Shown here in pieces: positions 1-8,809 of a DNA stretch of 46,118 bases. Source of the stretch: CBDCRK01 sp965220955. Its GTDB lineage: Bacteria > Desulfobacterota > Binatia > Bin18 > CBDCRK01. The notes below the pieces were generated by a model. That model ran no database searches. It worked only from the letters and a program-made list of their open reading frames with translations, and was not told where the DNA came from. Each line of letters starts with the position of its first letter. Position 1 is the first letter of the stretch. The DNA lies in contig CBDCRK010000028.1 in assembly GCA_965220955.1 (NCBI GenBank), positions 1-46,118 on the forward strand, read 5' to 3'. The translations under genes were made by a program, and so were the position numbers.

Positions 1-207
1 TTCTTTCCACTTAAAGAGCGCCTGTCAGCACACTGGCTATGGGTGGCCGAAGTACTGCCACTACTTCATCCAGTACGCCTGGCCCGGGCCATCTTTCGGG
101 GGGAGGCTTCTCCCACTGTCCTATGGGACCTTGCCTACTTACTGGGTGTATCAACCCTACTTCTGGCCTGGGCTCGTCGCGGCGTGTGGCAGCGGCTGAC
201 AAACTAA
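1..207 (+). CDS. ABC-2 type transporter permease, C-terminal fragment (5' end outside window)
   Basis: An open frame runs from base 1 to a TAA at 205-207 and gives 68 residues with no start inside the window. It opens with FFPLKERL and continues through LPLLHPVRLARAIFRGE to a last membrane helix (LAYLLGVSTLLLAWARR) and a short basic tail. This matches the end of NodJ/DrrB-type ABC-2 permeases, where a conserved FFPL motif and a P-x-x-H-x-V-x-L-x-R helix precede the final transmembrane segment. In such exporters the permease pairs with a separate ATPase to export drugs, lipids or glycans. The ATPase gene would lie to the left, outside the window. The family call is made from the C-terminus only and the substrate cannot be inferred. 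Confidence 0.72.
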   Translation, partial: FFPLKERLSAHWLWVAEVLPLLHPVRLARAIFRGEASPTVLWDLAYLLGVSTLLLAWARRGVWQRLTN

Positions 208-557
208 ATCGCGGTCTAAAAATAACACATTGTTAGGGTGTGAGCTTCACGGTTGGCCACAGTTTGATCCCCCAGGGAAGCAGGAAAAGCTTGTAAAGCA
301 GAACGTAGAAAAGTGTAAGGAGCGATGACCCAATGATTTAGCCGAGCGCGAACAGCCGCGGATTTAGACATAGATGCTATAGTGTTTCTCCTTTATTTGT
401 GTCATAAAAAGCTCTCACCGCTAAGGGTGCTGAGAAATCTTATACCAGGATCTGGTAGAGAAGTGTCAAGCTCTTGAACAATCTCTACGGTCCAGGTACT
501 CCAACTTACTGTTACGGTTTGATATAGAAAATCCTTCTTGATAGGGAGAAGTTCTGG
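208..557. other. Intergenic stretch, no gene seen
   Basis: No credible coding frame was found in these 350 bases. They should hold the 3' end signals of the permease and the promoter of the lipoprotein gene. A small perfect inverted repeat, TACCAG-GAT-CTGGTA, lies at 443-457. A GGTGCTGAGA string just before it recalls the THI box, but the rest of a TPP riboswitch is not present in order. No clear -35/-10 pair was identified. Confidence 0.5.
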
Positions 558-1550
558 ATGAAGTTGACTGAACGTTTACAACCGAAATATTTAGGGATCT
601 TTTTTCTAGCTGTCTGTCTGACCGGCTGCACCCTCCCTCCTCCCGGTACTTACTCTCTGATTGTGGGGTATCTTCCTGGCTTGGTGAAAGGGAAGAAGCC
701 GGATTTTCCTCCGACACGCATTCTTGTTTTACCGCCTGCAGACGGGCGTCAAAACTTAAAGGTACGAGATGGCACTCTCCCCATGGCCGGGGATGCGGGC
801 GAGATTGTGGGTCTGCATGGGCTGAACTCGAAGCAAGGGACAGTCAGTATAGCCGCAAGGGACATGATGCCAGACCTGGGGATGCTCAGAGTCATGGACT
901 CAGGCATGCGCTATCCTCCTGATGTGCCCAGAACCGTCTATGCACTCCCCGGTCTGTCTGAGGCAGTGCAGGAGGCCATTGCCACTCACTTTTGTAAGGC
1001 CGGCTTTTATGTAGAGACGGTTCCTTCTTCGCTCTCTATGCCGTTAGCAAGAAAAGGGCAGCACGCGGATTATGCCCTTAGCTGCACAATTGAAGAGTTC
1101 TCTTTGCTCAGCCTGGTACGCTATCAGCAGCTTTATATTCCTATGGCTATTTCCTCACACTTTATTGATGTGCCCATACGGGGCCCTACTCAGGCAGCTG
1201 TTTCCCTGTCCCTGTCTCTTTATCGCTGGCCTTCTGGCGAAATAGTATGGCAAGGGAAAATGGAGGACCTGGTTGATGATCCTACCTTGGGAGATTCTAT
1301 CCACCTGTATAGCAGTGCAGAACAAACGCTAACGGTAGCGCTGAGCCGCACTGTAGGGAGCATTTTGATCACCCAGAGCTTGCAGGACATTCTACTGCGC
1401 CCTTGGTTGCACAATAGACCTACACTGATGACTTCTCCTTGGTGTGATCAATGTTTTCAGGAACGTTTGCAGCCGCAAGGGCCAAGAACCGTAATAGCAG
1501 ATGAAAGGGGCATGACGCCGTACCTGGGCTTTGGACAGAACAGCCTTTAG
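558..1550 (+). CDS. Predicted outer-membrane lipoprotein of unknown role
   Basis: The 330-residue product begins with a basic n-region and a hydrophobic stretch that ends in a lipobox (AVCLTGC, Cys at about residue 24), so it should be lipidated and anchored to a membrane. The mature part has an early ILVLPPADGR segment, a middle stretch with SEAVQEAIATHFCKAGF, and later HADYALSCTIEEF and SLSLYRWPSGEIVWQG. These resemble the strand patterns of small periplasmic lipoproteins that assist ABC exporters or report envelope state, but I cannot name a family. A GGGAGAAG ribosome site precedes the ATG. It lies downstream of the ABC-2 permease on the same strand with a 350-base gap, so a link to export is possible but unproven. 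It converges on the phosphotriesterase-like gene with only two bases between the stop codons. Confidence 0.75.
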   Translation: MKLTERLQPKYLGIFFLAVCLTGCTLPPPGTYSLIVGYLPGLVKGKKPDFPPTRILVLPPADGRQNLKVRDGTLPMAGDAGEIVGLHGLNSKQGTVSIAARDMMPDLGMLRVMDSGMRYPPDVPRTVYALPGLSEAVQEAIATHFCKAGFYVETVPSSLSMPLARKGQHADYALSCTIEEFSLLSLVRYQQLYIPMAISSHFIDVPIRGPTQAAVSLSLSLYRWPSGEIVWQGKMEDLVDDPTLGDSIHLYSSAEQTLTVALSRTVGSILITQSLQDILLRPWLHNRPTLMTSPWCDQCFQERLQPQGPRTVIADERGMTPYLGFGQNSL

Positions 1551-1552
1551 CT

Positions 1553-2596
1553 CTACGCGGGAGCTCCCCAAGTAAGCGCCTGCCGGGGATTGTCGACCAT
1601 CAGGGTAGTGATCTGTTCCTTGCTGAGGCCGCTACGGTGCAGCATAGGTACCACATGCTTCACTAGGTGAGCATAGCCCCACCCTCCGTAACGCGTGAGT
1701 TGGATCTTCATGCTGATATCATGGGAGAGCAACAGGTGCTGTAAACACCCTTCGTCGATCAGGCGTTTGAGAGCAGCGATACTGAGCATGTCTGAGCCCA
1801 TGTATTGTCCCACACTATCGACATAGCACTCCATCCCGAAAAAATCGTATTCCACGTAGGCACCGCGCCCAGCAATAGTCGTATGGTAGGTTACATCATC
1901 GCTGGTGGGGCTAAGATGGCAGAGAATAACCTGCTGCAGGTTGACTCCCTCGTTTTCCAGAATATCGAGGACTTCCAAGCCGTTTTTCTTCCAGGGCAGT
2001 AGGTGAACACTAATCGGTGCTCCCGTGCGGCGATGAGCGCGGGCAGCGGCCTGCAAGACCTTTTTCTCATTAGTGCGGACCTTAAAGCTGGTGCCGATTT
2101 CGCCAATAATGCCAGCCCGCACGCCAGTATTGCCGATGCCCTCGGTGAGGTCGTGTTCGATCTCGTCAGTGAGGGCATCGACCGAGCGCTCGTGCATATT
2201 GTCAGGATGGGAGCGGCCAATGTAGTACCCCGAGCCCATGATAATGTGCACCCCGGTAGCCTGAGCAATCTCCCTGAGGGCCAGTGGCATACGTCCCAGG
2301 CCGTGATTAGTACAATCTACTACGCTACCACCACCAGCGGCTTTAAATTGGCTTAGCTCAGCAATGACCAGTCCTTGATCATCCAGCACGCAGTTATCCT
2401 GGTTGAGCAACGGATCACGGCGGATTGCTCCTAGATTGGCAATCTCCACCGGCGCATATACCAGGGCTTTTTTCTCCTCCTCTTGCGGCTCCTCACACCA
2501 CACTCGCAGATCAACAAGAAGGTGTTCGTGCGTTAGGGTGACTCCTAACTCCTGCGGCTCAATTGGCCCCAGGACTGTCATCACTTTCCCTTGCAT
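1553..2596 (-). CDS. Phosphotriesterase-family metal-dependent hydrolase
   Basis: The 347-residue protein is a TIM-barrel amidohydrolase of the phosphotriesterase (PTE/PHP/PLL) family. The first metal ligands are in THEH (His23, His25). GEIG supplies Glu166 in the place where phosphotriesterase itself uses a carboxylated lysine, as in E. coli PHP. Later ligands fit His198 (SVHLL), His227 (CHLS) and Asp293 (SHD). Family members act on lactones or organophosphate-like esters; the glutamate variant points away from efficient paraoxonase activity. Length is normal for the family. The start at 2596 is preceded by an AGGAAG-like site. The neighbouring genes do not fix a substrate. It faces the lipoprotein gene and is separated from HU by a 419-base region carrying an inverted-repeat element. 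Confidence 0.9.
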   Translation of the reverse strand: MQGKVMTVLGPIEPQELGVTLTHEHLLVDLRVWCEEPQEEEKKALVYAPVEIANLGAIRRDPLLNQDNCVLDDQGLVIAELSQFKAAGGGSVVDCTNHGLGRMPLALREIAQATGVHIIMGSGYYIGRSHPDNMHERSVDALTDEIEHDLTEGIGNTGVRAGIIGEIGTSFKVRTNEKKVLQAAARAHRRTGAPISVHLLPWKKNGLEVLDILENEGVNLQQVILCHLSPTSDDVTYHTTIAGRGAYVEYDFFGMECYVDSVGQYMGSDMLSIAALKRLIDEGCLQHLLLSHDISMKIQLTRYGGWGYAHLVKHVVPMLHRSGLSKEQITTLMVDNPRQALTWGAPA

Positions 2597-3015
2597 AGGC
2601 TTCCTCCCTTACTGTCTGGTGGATACACAAGCAGGGTTGCACAAGGTGCAGGGGTACTGTTGCACAAAACAATGGGGGTGTCAAAATAGATAGGTTTTGA
2701 AATTGGATCTTAAGGTGGGAATTTTGTGAAAAAGGCTAGTCCTAAGGTTTGCTCGGAGGGTACTCTGATGCCTTCCACCAAGCAGAGGCCCACCAGACAG
2801 TAACAGTCAATGGTAAGACCTCCAGCCCACTCTTTGGCTGCATTAATATTCGGGTTAAGGTGCTGACAGTCAGGTATTGGGAGTTAGGAAGGACTTCCGA
2901 CGGCAGGCCCTCTCAGGCCATCAGCACCCAGGCCAACCAGACATGCCGCAAATAGCTTAAGTGATTTACCCAGCGAAATACCCAGGTGCCAGGGTGTTAA
3001 AAATGGTTTCCTGCA
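2597..3015. other. Gene-free intergenic region between HU and the hydrolase
   Basis: No coding frame in these 419 bases looks real. The left part contains the ribosome site of the hydrolase gene (minus strand) and two copies of GTTGCACAA (about 2636 and 2660). Most of the region is taken up by the 195-bp inverted-repeat-bounded segment listed separately. Confidence 0.5.
2609..2803. repeat. 195-bp segment bounded by a 14-bp perfect inverted repeat
   Basis: TTACTGTCTGGTGG at 2609-2622 is the exact reverse complement of CCACCAGACAGTAA at 2790-2803. The 167 bases between carry no gene. The arrangement fits a small MITE-like insertion or a large foldback structure. No target-site duplication was recognised, and a second copy would be needed to prove mobility. 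Confidence 0.45.
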
Positions 3016-3300
3016 CTATCTTCTGGCGCTGAGCACCGCCTCCTTAAAGGTCTTGGCGGCGGTAAATCCAACCTTTTTTCTTGCCGGGATCTTGATGGGA
3101 TCACCGGTCTGAGGGTTACGGCCCATACGCGCCTTGAGGCTGCGGCGCCGGAAGGTTCCTAGGTTAGGAATTTTAAGGGGGTCACCCTTGCGGACGGTTT
3201 TGACAATATTGTCTACCAGCGAAGTGAGTACCTCGTCAGCCTGTCTCTTGGTAATTCCTCCCGCACCAGCCAATTTGTTAACCAGCTCAGATTTCGTCAT
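3016..3300 (-). CDS. HU/IHF-family DNA-binding protein
   Basis: The 94-residue protein has the standard HU fold order: two N-terminal helices (MTKSELVNKLAGAGGITKRQ), a central KIPNLGTF segment, then the beta-arm region with GRNPQTGDPIKIPARK containing the conserved RNPxTG and intercalating proline. HU and IHF bend DNA and compact the nucleoid. The full length, the motif R-N-P-Q-T-G and the terminal FKEAV helix make the family certain; HU versus IHF subunit identity is not. A strong AGGAGG-type ribosome site (GGAGGTATGTATT before ATG) supports the start. It is transcribed alone on the minus strand, downstream of the radical-SAM gene by 150 bases. Confidence 0.95.
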   Translation of the reverse strand: MTKSELVNKLAGAGGITKRQADEVLTSLVDNIVKTVRKGDPLKIPNLGTFRRRSLKARMGRNPQTGDPIKIPARKKVGFTAAKTFKEAVLSARR

Positions 3301-3452
3301 AATACATACCTCCTTTGTCGGGTTATTTTCACAGGGTGATACACCTCTTTGGGGATACGCTGTTCAACCTCCAAGCCCGTTCACTTATTGTGTCCCGAAC
3401 CGGTAAGGGTGGGGGATCGGAATGGCTACACTAACTCTGTCCATTGTTATCT

Positions 3453-5357
3453 CTACTGGTTGAGAGTGAGAGTAGTAGGAGAGACCTCTTGGGCCTTGGT
3501 GCTAATAATTTGTATGCCATCTAGGTAAAGATGACGGGCCTCTTCATCTGTGACTACCTGTCTCTTGGTGAGAGGATCCTTGATCCGCCATATCCCGCCT
3601 AACATCGGATGGCGATTGCACCGGTAACTGTAAGCCCAGTAGGCAGACTCTCGCATCATGCTGTCGCGTGCCTCCCACTTGAGTCCTCGGCCACCGGCGA
3701 AGGTGAGCGTGTTCTTGATAACCCGTGGAATGGAGTAAAACGTAGTGTAGGCATCTCGGTAGGCCTTATCGATCTCCTCGGCCGTCATCCTTGGGTGATG
3801 GGAAACTACGTGGTCAGAGTCATACCAGTTGAAATCCCAGTCGCTGATGGTACCTTCGGCTACTGCCTTGTCATGGTCTTCAGTGCCAGGGAGTGGGGTA
3901 ACAATAAAGAAAGAGGCCAGATCTACACCCACCTCAATAAGGTCAAGTGCGGCCTCTTGTCCACTATCAGGGGTATCATAAGGGAACCCGATCATATACC
4001 CGCAGTGAACGGCAGTCCCCACGCTATGCCAGTTGTCCACCACTCGGCGATATTTTTCTAACACCTGCCGTTTGGCTGCGTCCAAGGCAAGATTTTTATT
4101 GCGTTTGCCGGTGTTCTGGAACTTGGTAGCCGCCATGAGGTTTAAAGGGTTGAACGACTCAAAGCCAACAAACGCGCAGTAACAACCCGCTTCTGCGCAC
4201 AGCTCGACAAAGCGACGGCTCCTCTGATGTTTGCTGCTGGCGGTCTCTCCCTGCCGTAGATCAGCATACCCGGCGGCATCGATATCGACCTGCATCATAA
4301 AGTCAAGGGTATATCCCTCACGGCGTAGCTCAGCCATGCCACTGAGTAGTGGCTCCCAGCTCGGGCTGCGAAAAATGTCATCATCTACCAAAAAAAGGGT
4401 GTCGATGCCGTGGTAATCTGCTGCATCGCGGATCCAGTTGAGGGTAAACTGCGGATCGCGCGCCCGCATAGTACGGCCCATCACGTTTTTCACGCTGCAA
4501 TAGGAGCAGGTAAACGGACAGCCGCGCGAGGTGTCAAGGGTAGTCATAGTAGTGTTGGTGAAGCGGGTCAGGTAGTGGTCGTTGATAGCCGGGAGCTGGG
4601 CCTCGGTAATGGACGGGACCAGAATCTCGCCATTCCCCGTTTTGGCCCGAATACCTGAGGTGACGCTATAGTGGAGTTTGAGTTCTCCCCTAAGATAATC
4701 GTCAAGAATCTGCACCCAGGTGCTCTCCGCCTCACCTACCACGGTGGTGACCCGGCAATTGTTTAAGAAGCGGCAGGACTCAGGCCAGCCGCTGACATGA
4801 AAGCCGCCAAACAAGACCGGAAAGCCTGCTGCAACGAACTGCAGTGCCAGGTCACGGCCGCGCGGGTATTGGTTGGTCTGCACTCCGGCCAGGCCGATAA
4901 GTACTTCCACCCCGTCTTCGTTGGCTTTTTCCCGGATGGCACGGATAGTATCGGTGCTGATAGGACCGTCTGTGATCTCGTCCCACAGCACGGTCTCAAC
5001 ATAGACATTGTCCGCCGCGCGCAGGTGGTTGTATGACTCGTTCAAGGCAGCCAGTACTGTCAGTGTGTTGTTGGGTAGTACTCCTTTCTTGAAGTACAAC
5101 ACATAGTCGTCGTGATGATACTTTGAAGGCTTAATGAAATATATTCGTAGAGTGCGACAGAGAACGGGTTCCCGAACGGGCTCTTGACTCCTGCTCGGTC
5201 TACTGGAAGGAGTTAAAACCTCTTCTTTCCCTGAGGTAAGGAAATGACTGACGGTAGCAAACGTTACTGCCTCCCTCCACCTCTCCCACCATCGCTTAAG
5301 GAAAACCGCATATAGGACTATCGTTATGCCTACTCCGCCAGCAACCAAAGCAACCAT
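3453..5357 (-). CDS. Membrane-anchored B12-binding/radical SAM protein
   Basis: This 634-residue protein begins with a transmembrane helix (about residues 2-20, VALVAGGVGITIVLYAVFLK) followed by a basic segment, so the enzyme is probably tethered to the cytoplasmic face of the inner membrane. A Rossmann-like region at about 70-210 with VEVLIGLAGVQ and PVLFGGFHVSG resembles a cobalamin-binding domain. A radical SAM barrel follows, with the iron-sulfur motif CPFTCSYCS (CxxxCxxC) near residue 280. Family members perform methylation or other radical chemistry on unactivated carbons. A classical DxHxxG B12 motif is not obvious, so the corrinoid may be bound base-off or not at all. An AGGAGG site precedes the ATG. 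The gene lies 73 bases downstream of ptsP on the same strand and may be cotranscribed. The substrate is unknown. Confidence 0.88.
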   Translation of the reverse strand: MVALVAGGVGITIVLYAVFLKRWWERWREAVTFATVSHFLTSGKEEVLTPSSRPSRSQEPVREPVLCRTLRIYFIKPSKYHHDDYVLYFKKGVLPNNTLTVLAALNESYNHLRAADNVYVETVLWDEITDGPISTDTIRAIREKANEDGVEVLIGLAGVQTNQYPRGRDLALQFVAAGFPVLFGGFHVSGWPESCRFLNNCRVTTVVGEAESTWVQILDDYLRGELKLHYSVTSGIRAKTGNGEILVPSITEAQLPAINDHYLTRFTNTTMTTLDTSRGCPFTCSYCSVKNVMGRTMRARDPQFTLNWIRDAADYHGIDTLFLVDDDIFRSPSWEPLLSGMAELRREGYTLDFMMQVDIDAAGYADLRQGETASSKHQRSRRFVELCAEAGCYCAFVGFESFNPLNLMAATKFQNTGKRNKNLALDAAKRQVLEKYRRVVDNWHSVGTAVHCGYMIGFPYDTPDSGQEAALDLIEVGVDLASFFIVTPLPGTEDHDKAVAEGTISDWDFNWYDSDHVVSHHPRMTAEEIDKAYRDAYTTFYSIPRVIKNTLTFAGGRGLKWEARDSMMRESAYWAYSYRCNRHPMLGGIWRIKDPLTKRQVVTDEEARHLYLDGIQIISTKAQEVSPTTLTLNQ

Positions 5358-5429
5358 CTCAGCCTCCTTACTATACTTTATAGGTAAGACCCGATTCTTA
5401 GCTGTAAGTCAGGGAAATGTCAATAAAAC

Positions 5430-7871
5430 TCAGTGGTACATCTCCACCAATTCGATAATTCCCAGTCTTTTCATCTCATCAAAGAGGTAGCCTTTAATCT
5501 CTTGGACAGTTTCCCGCTCCAACACTTCCTGGGCGATCCTCTGGGCGGATCCATAGGGGACCGAACGGATTACCCGCTTAATAACCGGAATAAAGAAGGC
5601 TTCCATGCTCATTTCATCAAGCCCCATGCCCAGGAGCACAAGTGCACACAGAGGATCCGCCCCCATTTCTCCGCACATGCCTATCCCTTTGCCTGCCCTC
5701 TTTGCTGCCCGAATCGTGTGGTGAACTGCTGTGAGCACAGCTGGGTGGAGAGGCTCATAAAGAGATGAGGTCTTGCGGCTGTTTCGGTCCACCGCCAGGA
5801 GGTACTGGATCAAGTCATTAGTGCCAAGGCTAAGAAAGTCCACCTCTTGAATCATCCAGTCTGCTAGCCATACCGCTGAGGGAACCTCAACCACTATGCC
5901 CACCGGCATTGAGAGATCAAAGTCCCTGCCCTCTTGTTGTAGTTCTTCCTTGGCCTCAGCTAAGATTTCTTTAACTTGGCGGATCTCCTCCAGGCTAGAG
6001 ATCATGGGAAAAAGAAGCCGTGTTGGTCCATACGTCCCGGCCCGTAGAATCGCCCTGATCTGGGTCTTAAAGAGGTCTTTCATCTCCAAAGAGATACGAA
6101 TCGAGCGCCAGCCAAAGAGAGGGCTGCTCTCCTGGGGTAGGTGCAAGTAGGGAGGGTATTTGTCCGGCCCAAGATCAAGCGTACGGATAGTTACCAGCCG
6201 GCCCTGCATGCCTTCGAGTACCCGGCGGTAGAGATCAAGCTGTTCTTCTTCACTAGGGAAGTCTCGGTAGGTAAGAAAAGGGATCTCGGTGCGGTAGAGC
6301 CCAATTCCTTCGGCTCCGTGTTGACAAGCCAACGCTACATCCCCAAGAAGGCCAATATTGGCGTAAAGCGTTACCCGACAACCGTCCTGGGTCTCAGCAG
6401 GCAGGTCTCTCAGTCCTTCTAATTCCCGATTGAATACCTGGTACTCACGGTCAAGCCGCTCATACTCTCTGATAACTTCAGCGCTGGGATTCACATAGAC
6501 CGCTCCGGCATTACCGTCAGCAATGATGAAATCACCTTCACGTACCAACTCAGCATGTTCCACTCCCACAACAGTGGGAATCTCAAACGATTTGGCCAGG
6601 ATCGAGGTGTGGGATGTAACTCCACCGTTGGCCAGCATAACACCCTTAATCTTGTTGTGATCAACCAGGCAGAGGTCAGAAAGGGTAAGGTTTTCAGCAA
6701 CAAAGATCACCTTGTCTCCAAGTACCCGCTCGTCCTCAGCCGAACCAAGCAGGTGGCGAAGTACTCGTTGTCCAATATCCTGGATGTCGGCGGTTCGCTC
6801 GCGCAGGTGGTCGGCACGGGCAAACGCCTCAATATACTCCTCGAGCACTTTTTTCAGTGCGCTTTCTGCAGCTAGACCCTGGTCGATCAAAGTTTCCACT
6901 TTGGTGTGGAGGGCACGGTCCTCAAGCATAAGACGGTGGGCGTCAAAGATGGCGCTGTCCACCTCTGGTAGGCGACTGCGCATTCGTTCTTTGAGTACGC
7001 TTAATTCCTCTGTGGAACTCTGCACCGCGGCAGTAAACCGTTCTAGCTCTGTGGTCGGATAGTCGGTATGACGGTCGGGAATGGCGTCAAGCCTCACCTG
7101 GGGGTGAATGAGATGGGCCCGGCCCATACCAAAGCCGGGCGAGGCTCCAAGGCCCGAGAGGCGCATGCGACTGACCTGGCCTCTAGTTATAGTCTTCCCC
7201 CTCTGCTTTTGTTGATAAGTTCGTAGCTGTTCGATCGCCTCCACCATACGTTTGCGGTACGTGCGGCGCTCTCGTTCTTTTATTTGCAAGTTCTCGAGGA
7301 GACGAGCCTGTGTAATAATGCCGCGGACCTGGGCGGAGATAGTTCTGAGGAGACGAATCTCGGTGCGGGTAAAGCGTCGTTTCCTCAAAGTTCGTACATT
7401 CAGCACCCCAAGGGGAGTCTGCTTCTCGACAATGGGGATGCCAAGAAAGGAGTGGTAGCGATCCTCTCCGGTTTCGGGGAAGAACTTGAAGTGGGGGTGA
7501 GCCATGGCGTCAACCGCCACCACCGGTTCCATTTTTTCAATGACTAGACCGGTCAGCCCTTCATCCACCCCCATGCTCACTTTGCCAATGGCGAAGCGGT
7601 CAAGACCAGTGGTCGCCCACAGGGTAAGCCGCCGGGCTTTAGCATCTAATAGGTAAAGGGAGCATACCTCTGTGCTCATCCGTTCAGCTACGGTCTGGAC
7701 AATTCTCTCCAGGGTCTCTTGCAGATCGTGTGAGTGGGTAATGATTGTGCTAACGTCTTCGAGCAGAGACAGGGTATGCTCGACCCGTTGCTGCCGGGAT
7801 GAGCGCGAACGTTTCTGCCCCGCTAGCTTGGGTGAGTTTTTTGTGGTCTTTCTTGTAGGCAGCCCGTCCAT
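5430..7871 (-). CDS. ptsP: Phosphoenolpyruvate-protein phosphotransferase with GAF domain (nitrogen PTS enzyme I)
   Basis: The 813-residue protein joins an N-terminal GAF sensor domain (about residues 30-200) to a complete enzyme I. The phosphohistidine domain carries GGVTSHTSILAKSF, and the PEP-binding TIM barrel carries LGTNDLIQYLLAVDR and the catalytic cysteine in GMCGEMGADP. This is the PtsP/EI-Ntr architecture: it takes phosphate from PEP and passes it to NPr, linking carbon and nitrogen status to regulation rather than to sugar uptake. All key residues are present. No NPr or EIIA-Ntr gene is seen in the window. The start at 7871 has no strong ribosome site, so a nearby alternative start is possible. 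It lies 133 bases downstream of thiD and shares its direction. Confidence 0.94.
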   Translation of the reverse strand: MDGLPTRKTTKNSPKLAGQKRSRSSRQQRVEHTLSLLEDVSTIITHSHDLQETLERIVQTVAERMSTEVCSLYLLDAKARRLTLWATTGLDRFAIGKVSMGVDEGLTGLVIEKMEPVVAVDAMAHPHFKFFPETGEDRYHSFLGIPIVEKQTPLGVLNVRTLRKRRFTRTEIRLLRTISAQVRGIITQARLLENLQIKERERRTYRKRMVEAIEQLRTYQQKQRGKTITRGQVSRMRLSGLGASPGFGMGRAHLIHPQVRLDAIPDRHTDYPTTELERFTAAVQSSTEELSVLKERMRSRLPEVDSAIFDAHRLMLEDRALHTKVETLIDQGLAAESALKKVLEEYIEAFARADHLRERTADIQDIGQRVLRHLLGSAEDERVLGDKVIFVAENLTLSDLCLVDHNKIKGVMLANGGVTSHTSILAKSFEIPTVVGVEHAELVREGDFIIADGNAGAVYVNPSAEVIREYERLDREYQVFNRELEGLRDLPAETQDGCRVTLYANIGLLGDVALACQHGAEGIGLYRTEIPFLTYRDFPSEEEQLDLYRRVLEGMQGRLVTIRTLDLGPDKYPPYLHLPQESSPLFGWRSIRISLEMKDLFKTQIRAILRAGTYGPTRLLFPMISSLEEIRQVKEILAEAKEELQQEGRDFDLSMPVGIVVEVPSAVWLADWMIQEVDFLSLGTNDLIQYLLAVDRNSRKTSSLYEPLHPAVLTAVHHTIRAAKRAGKGIGMCGEMGADPLCALVLLGMGLDEMSMEAFFIPVIKRVIRSVPYGSAQRIAQEVLERETVQEIKGYLFDEMKRLGIIELVEMYH

Positions 7872-8004
7872 GCGCCAGCAGCATCATACACTAGCCCCTG
7901 TTGGGGGACAAGAAGTAAGGGTAAAGCGTGCGCGGGACGCAAAGCGTGCGCCTATTGAGTCTAAACCTCCTGTCAATTTGTGCTGAAGCGTGCTCTACCC
8001 ATGC

Positions 8005-8793
8005 CTAAAAGGAAACGCGGTGGTTTAACGTACCATGGCCCTTGCCCGGCAAGAACCCTTCAGTAATGGCTCGGGTAACGAACTTCTTAGCCGTGGTAAC
8101 TGCCTCCTCTACCTCTTTGCCCCTGGCCAGCTCGGCAGTAATGGCTGCGGCAAACGTACACCCAGCGCCATGGGTGCAAGCGGTGACAAGCCTGGGGGAG
8201 GGATAGGCGTGAAAGGAGCGGCCGTCAAAAAGGAGGTCAGTGGCATCTTCCTCAAGATGCCCTCCCTTGATTACCACATAAGCAGGGCCGAGACCTCTTA
8301 TCCGACGGGCTGCCTCTTCCATACCGTCTCGTTCTGTAACCTCCATCCCTGCTAAGATACCTGCCTCGTGCAAATTGGGTGTGACGACTAGAGACAGGGG
8401 CAAGAGCTCTTGTATAAGAGTCTTTCTTGCTTCTTCTTGCAGGAGGGAATGTCCGCCCTTGGCGACCATGACCGGATCGACCACCAGCCTCTTTAAACCA
8501 TATTCTTTTGCCTTACGGCTAACCAGCTGGACAAGTGCTGAGGAGGAAAGCATGCCGGTCTTGGCACTATTTGTCCCCATATCTGAGAGTACCGCGTCAA
8601 GCTGAAGACCAACAAATTCTGGAGGCAACTCTACTACTCCCTGCACCCCATGGGTATTTTGTGCAGTGACCGCGGTGACAACGCTCATCCCGTAGATATC
8701 GAACGCCATGAAGGTCTTTAAGTCGGCCTGGATGCCCGCTCCTCCGCCAGAGTCGGAGCCAGCAATAGTAAGAGCCTTAAAGAGCTGGACCAT
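8005..8793 (-). CDS. thiD: Hydroxymethylpyrimidine/phosphomethylpyrimidine kinase
   Basis: The 262-residue protein is a ribokinase-fold HMP/HMP-P kinase, which phosphorylates the pyrimidine branch of thiamine synthesis twice. It starts with the family signature LTIAGSDSGGGAGIQADLKT, has VVTAVTAQNTHGVQ, VVDPVMVAKGGHSLL and VTPNLHEA in the expected order, and ends with the anion-hole and base motif THGAGCTFAAAI. Length is typical. An AAGGTAGG ribosome site precedes the start. It lies 16 bases after the PHP-domain gene and the two are probably cotranscribed. No other thiamine gene and no TPP riboswitch were recognised upstream, so this copy appears to stand apart from a thi operon. Confidence 0.95.
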   Translation of the reverse strand: MVQLFKALTIAGSDSGGGAGIQADLKTFMAFDIYGMSVVTAVTAQNTHGVQGVVELPPEFVGLQLDAVLSDMGTNSAKTGMLSSSALVQLVSRKAKEYGLKRLVVDPVMVAKGGHSLLQEEARKTLIQELLPLSLVVTPNLHEAGILAGMEVTERDGMEEAARRIRGLGPAYVVIKGGHLEEDATDLLFDGRSFHAYPSPRLVTACTHGAGCTFAAAITAELARGKEVEEAVTTAKKFVTRAITEGFLPGKGHGTLNHRVSF

Positions 8794-8809
8794 GGTTGCC
8801 TACCTTTGG

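Noticed and set aside
418..470. Possible TPP riboswitch (GGTGCTGAGA and CAGGATCTGG)
   Set aside because: Only scattered parts of the THI element are present and in an order that does not fold correctly; the downstream gene is a lipoprotein.
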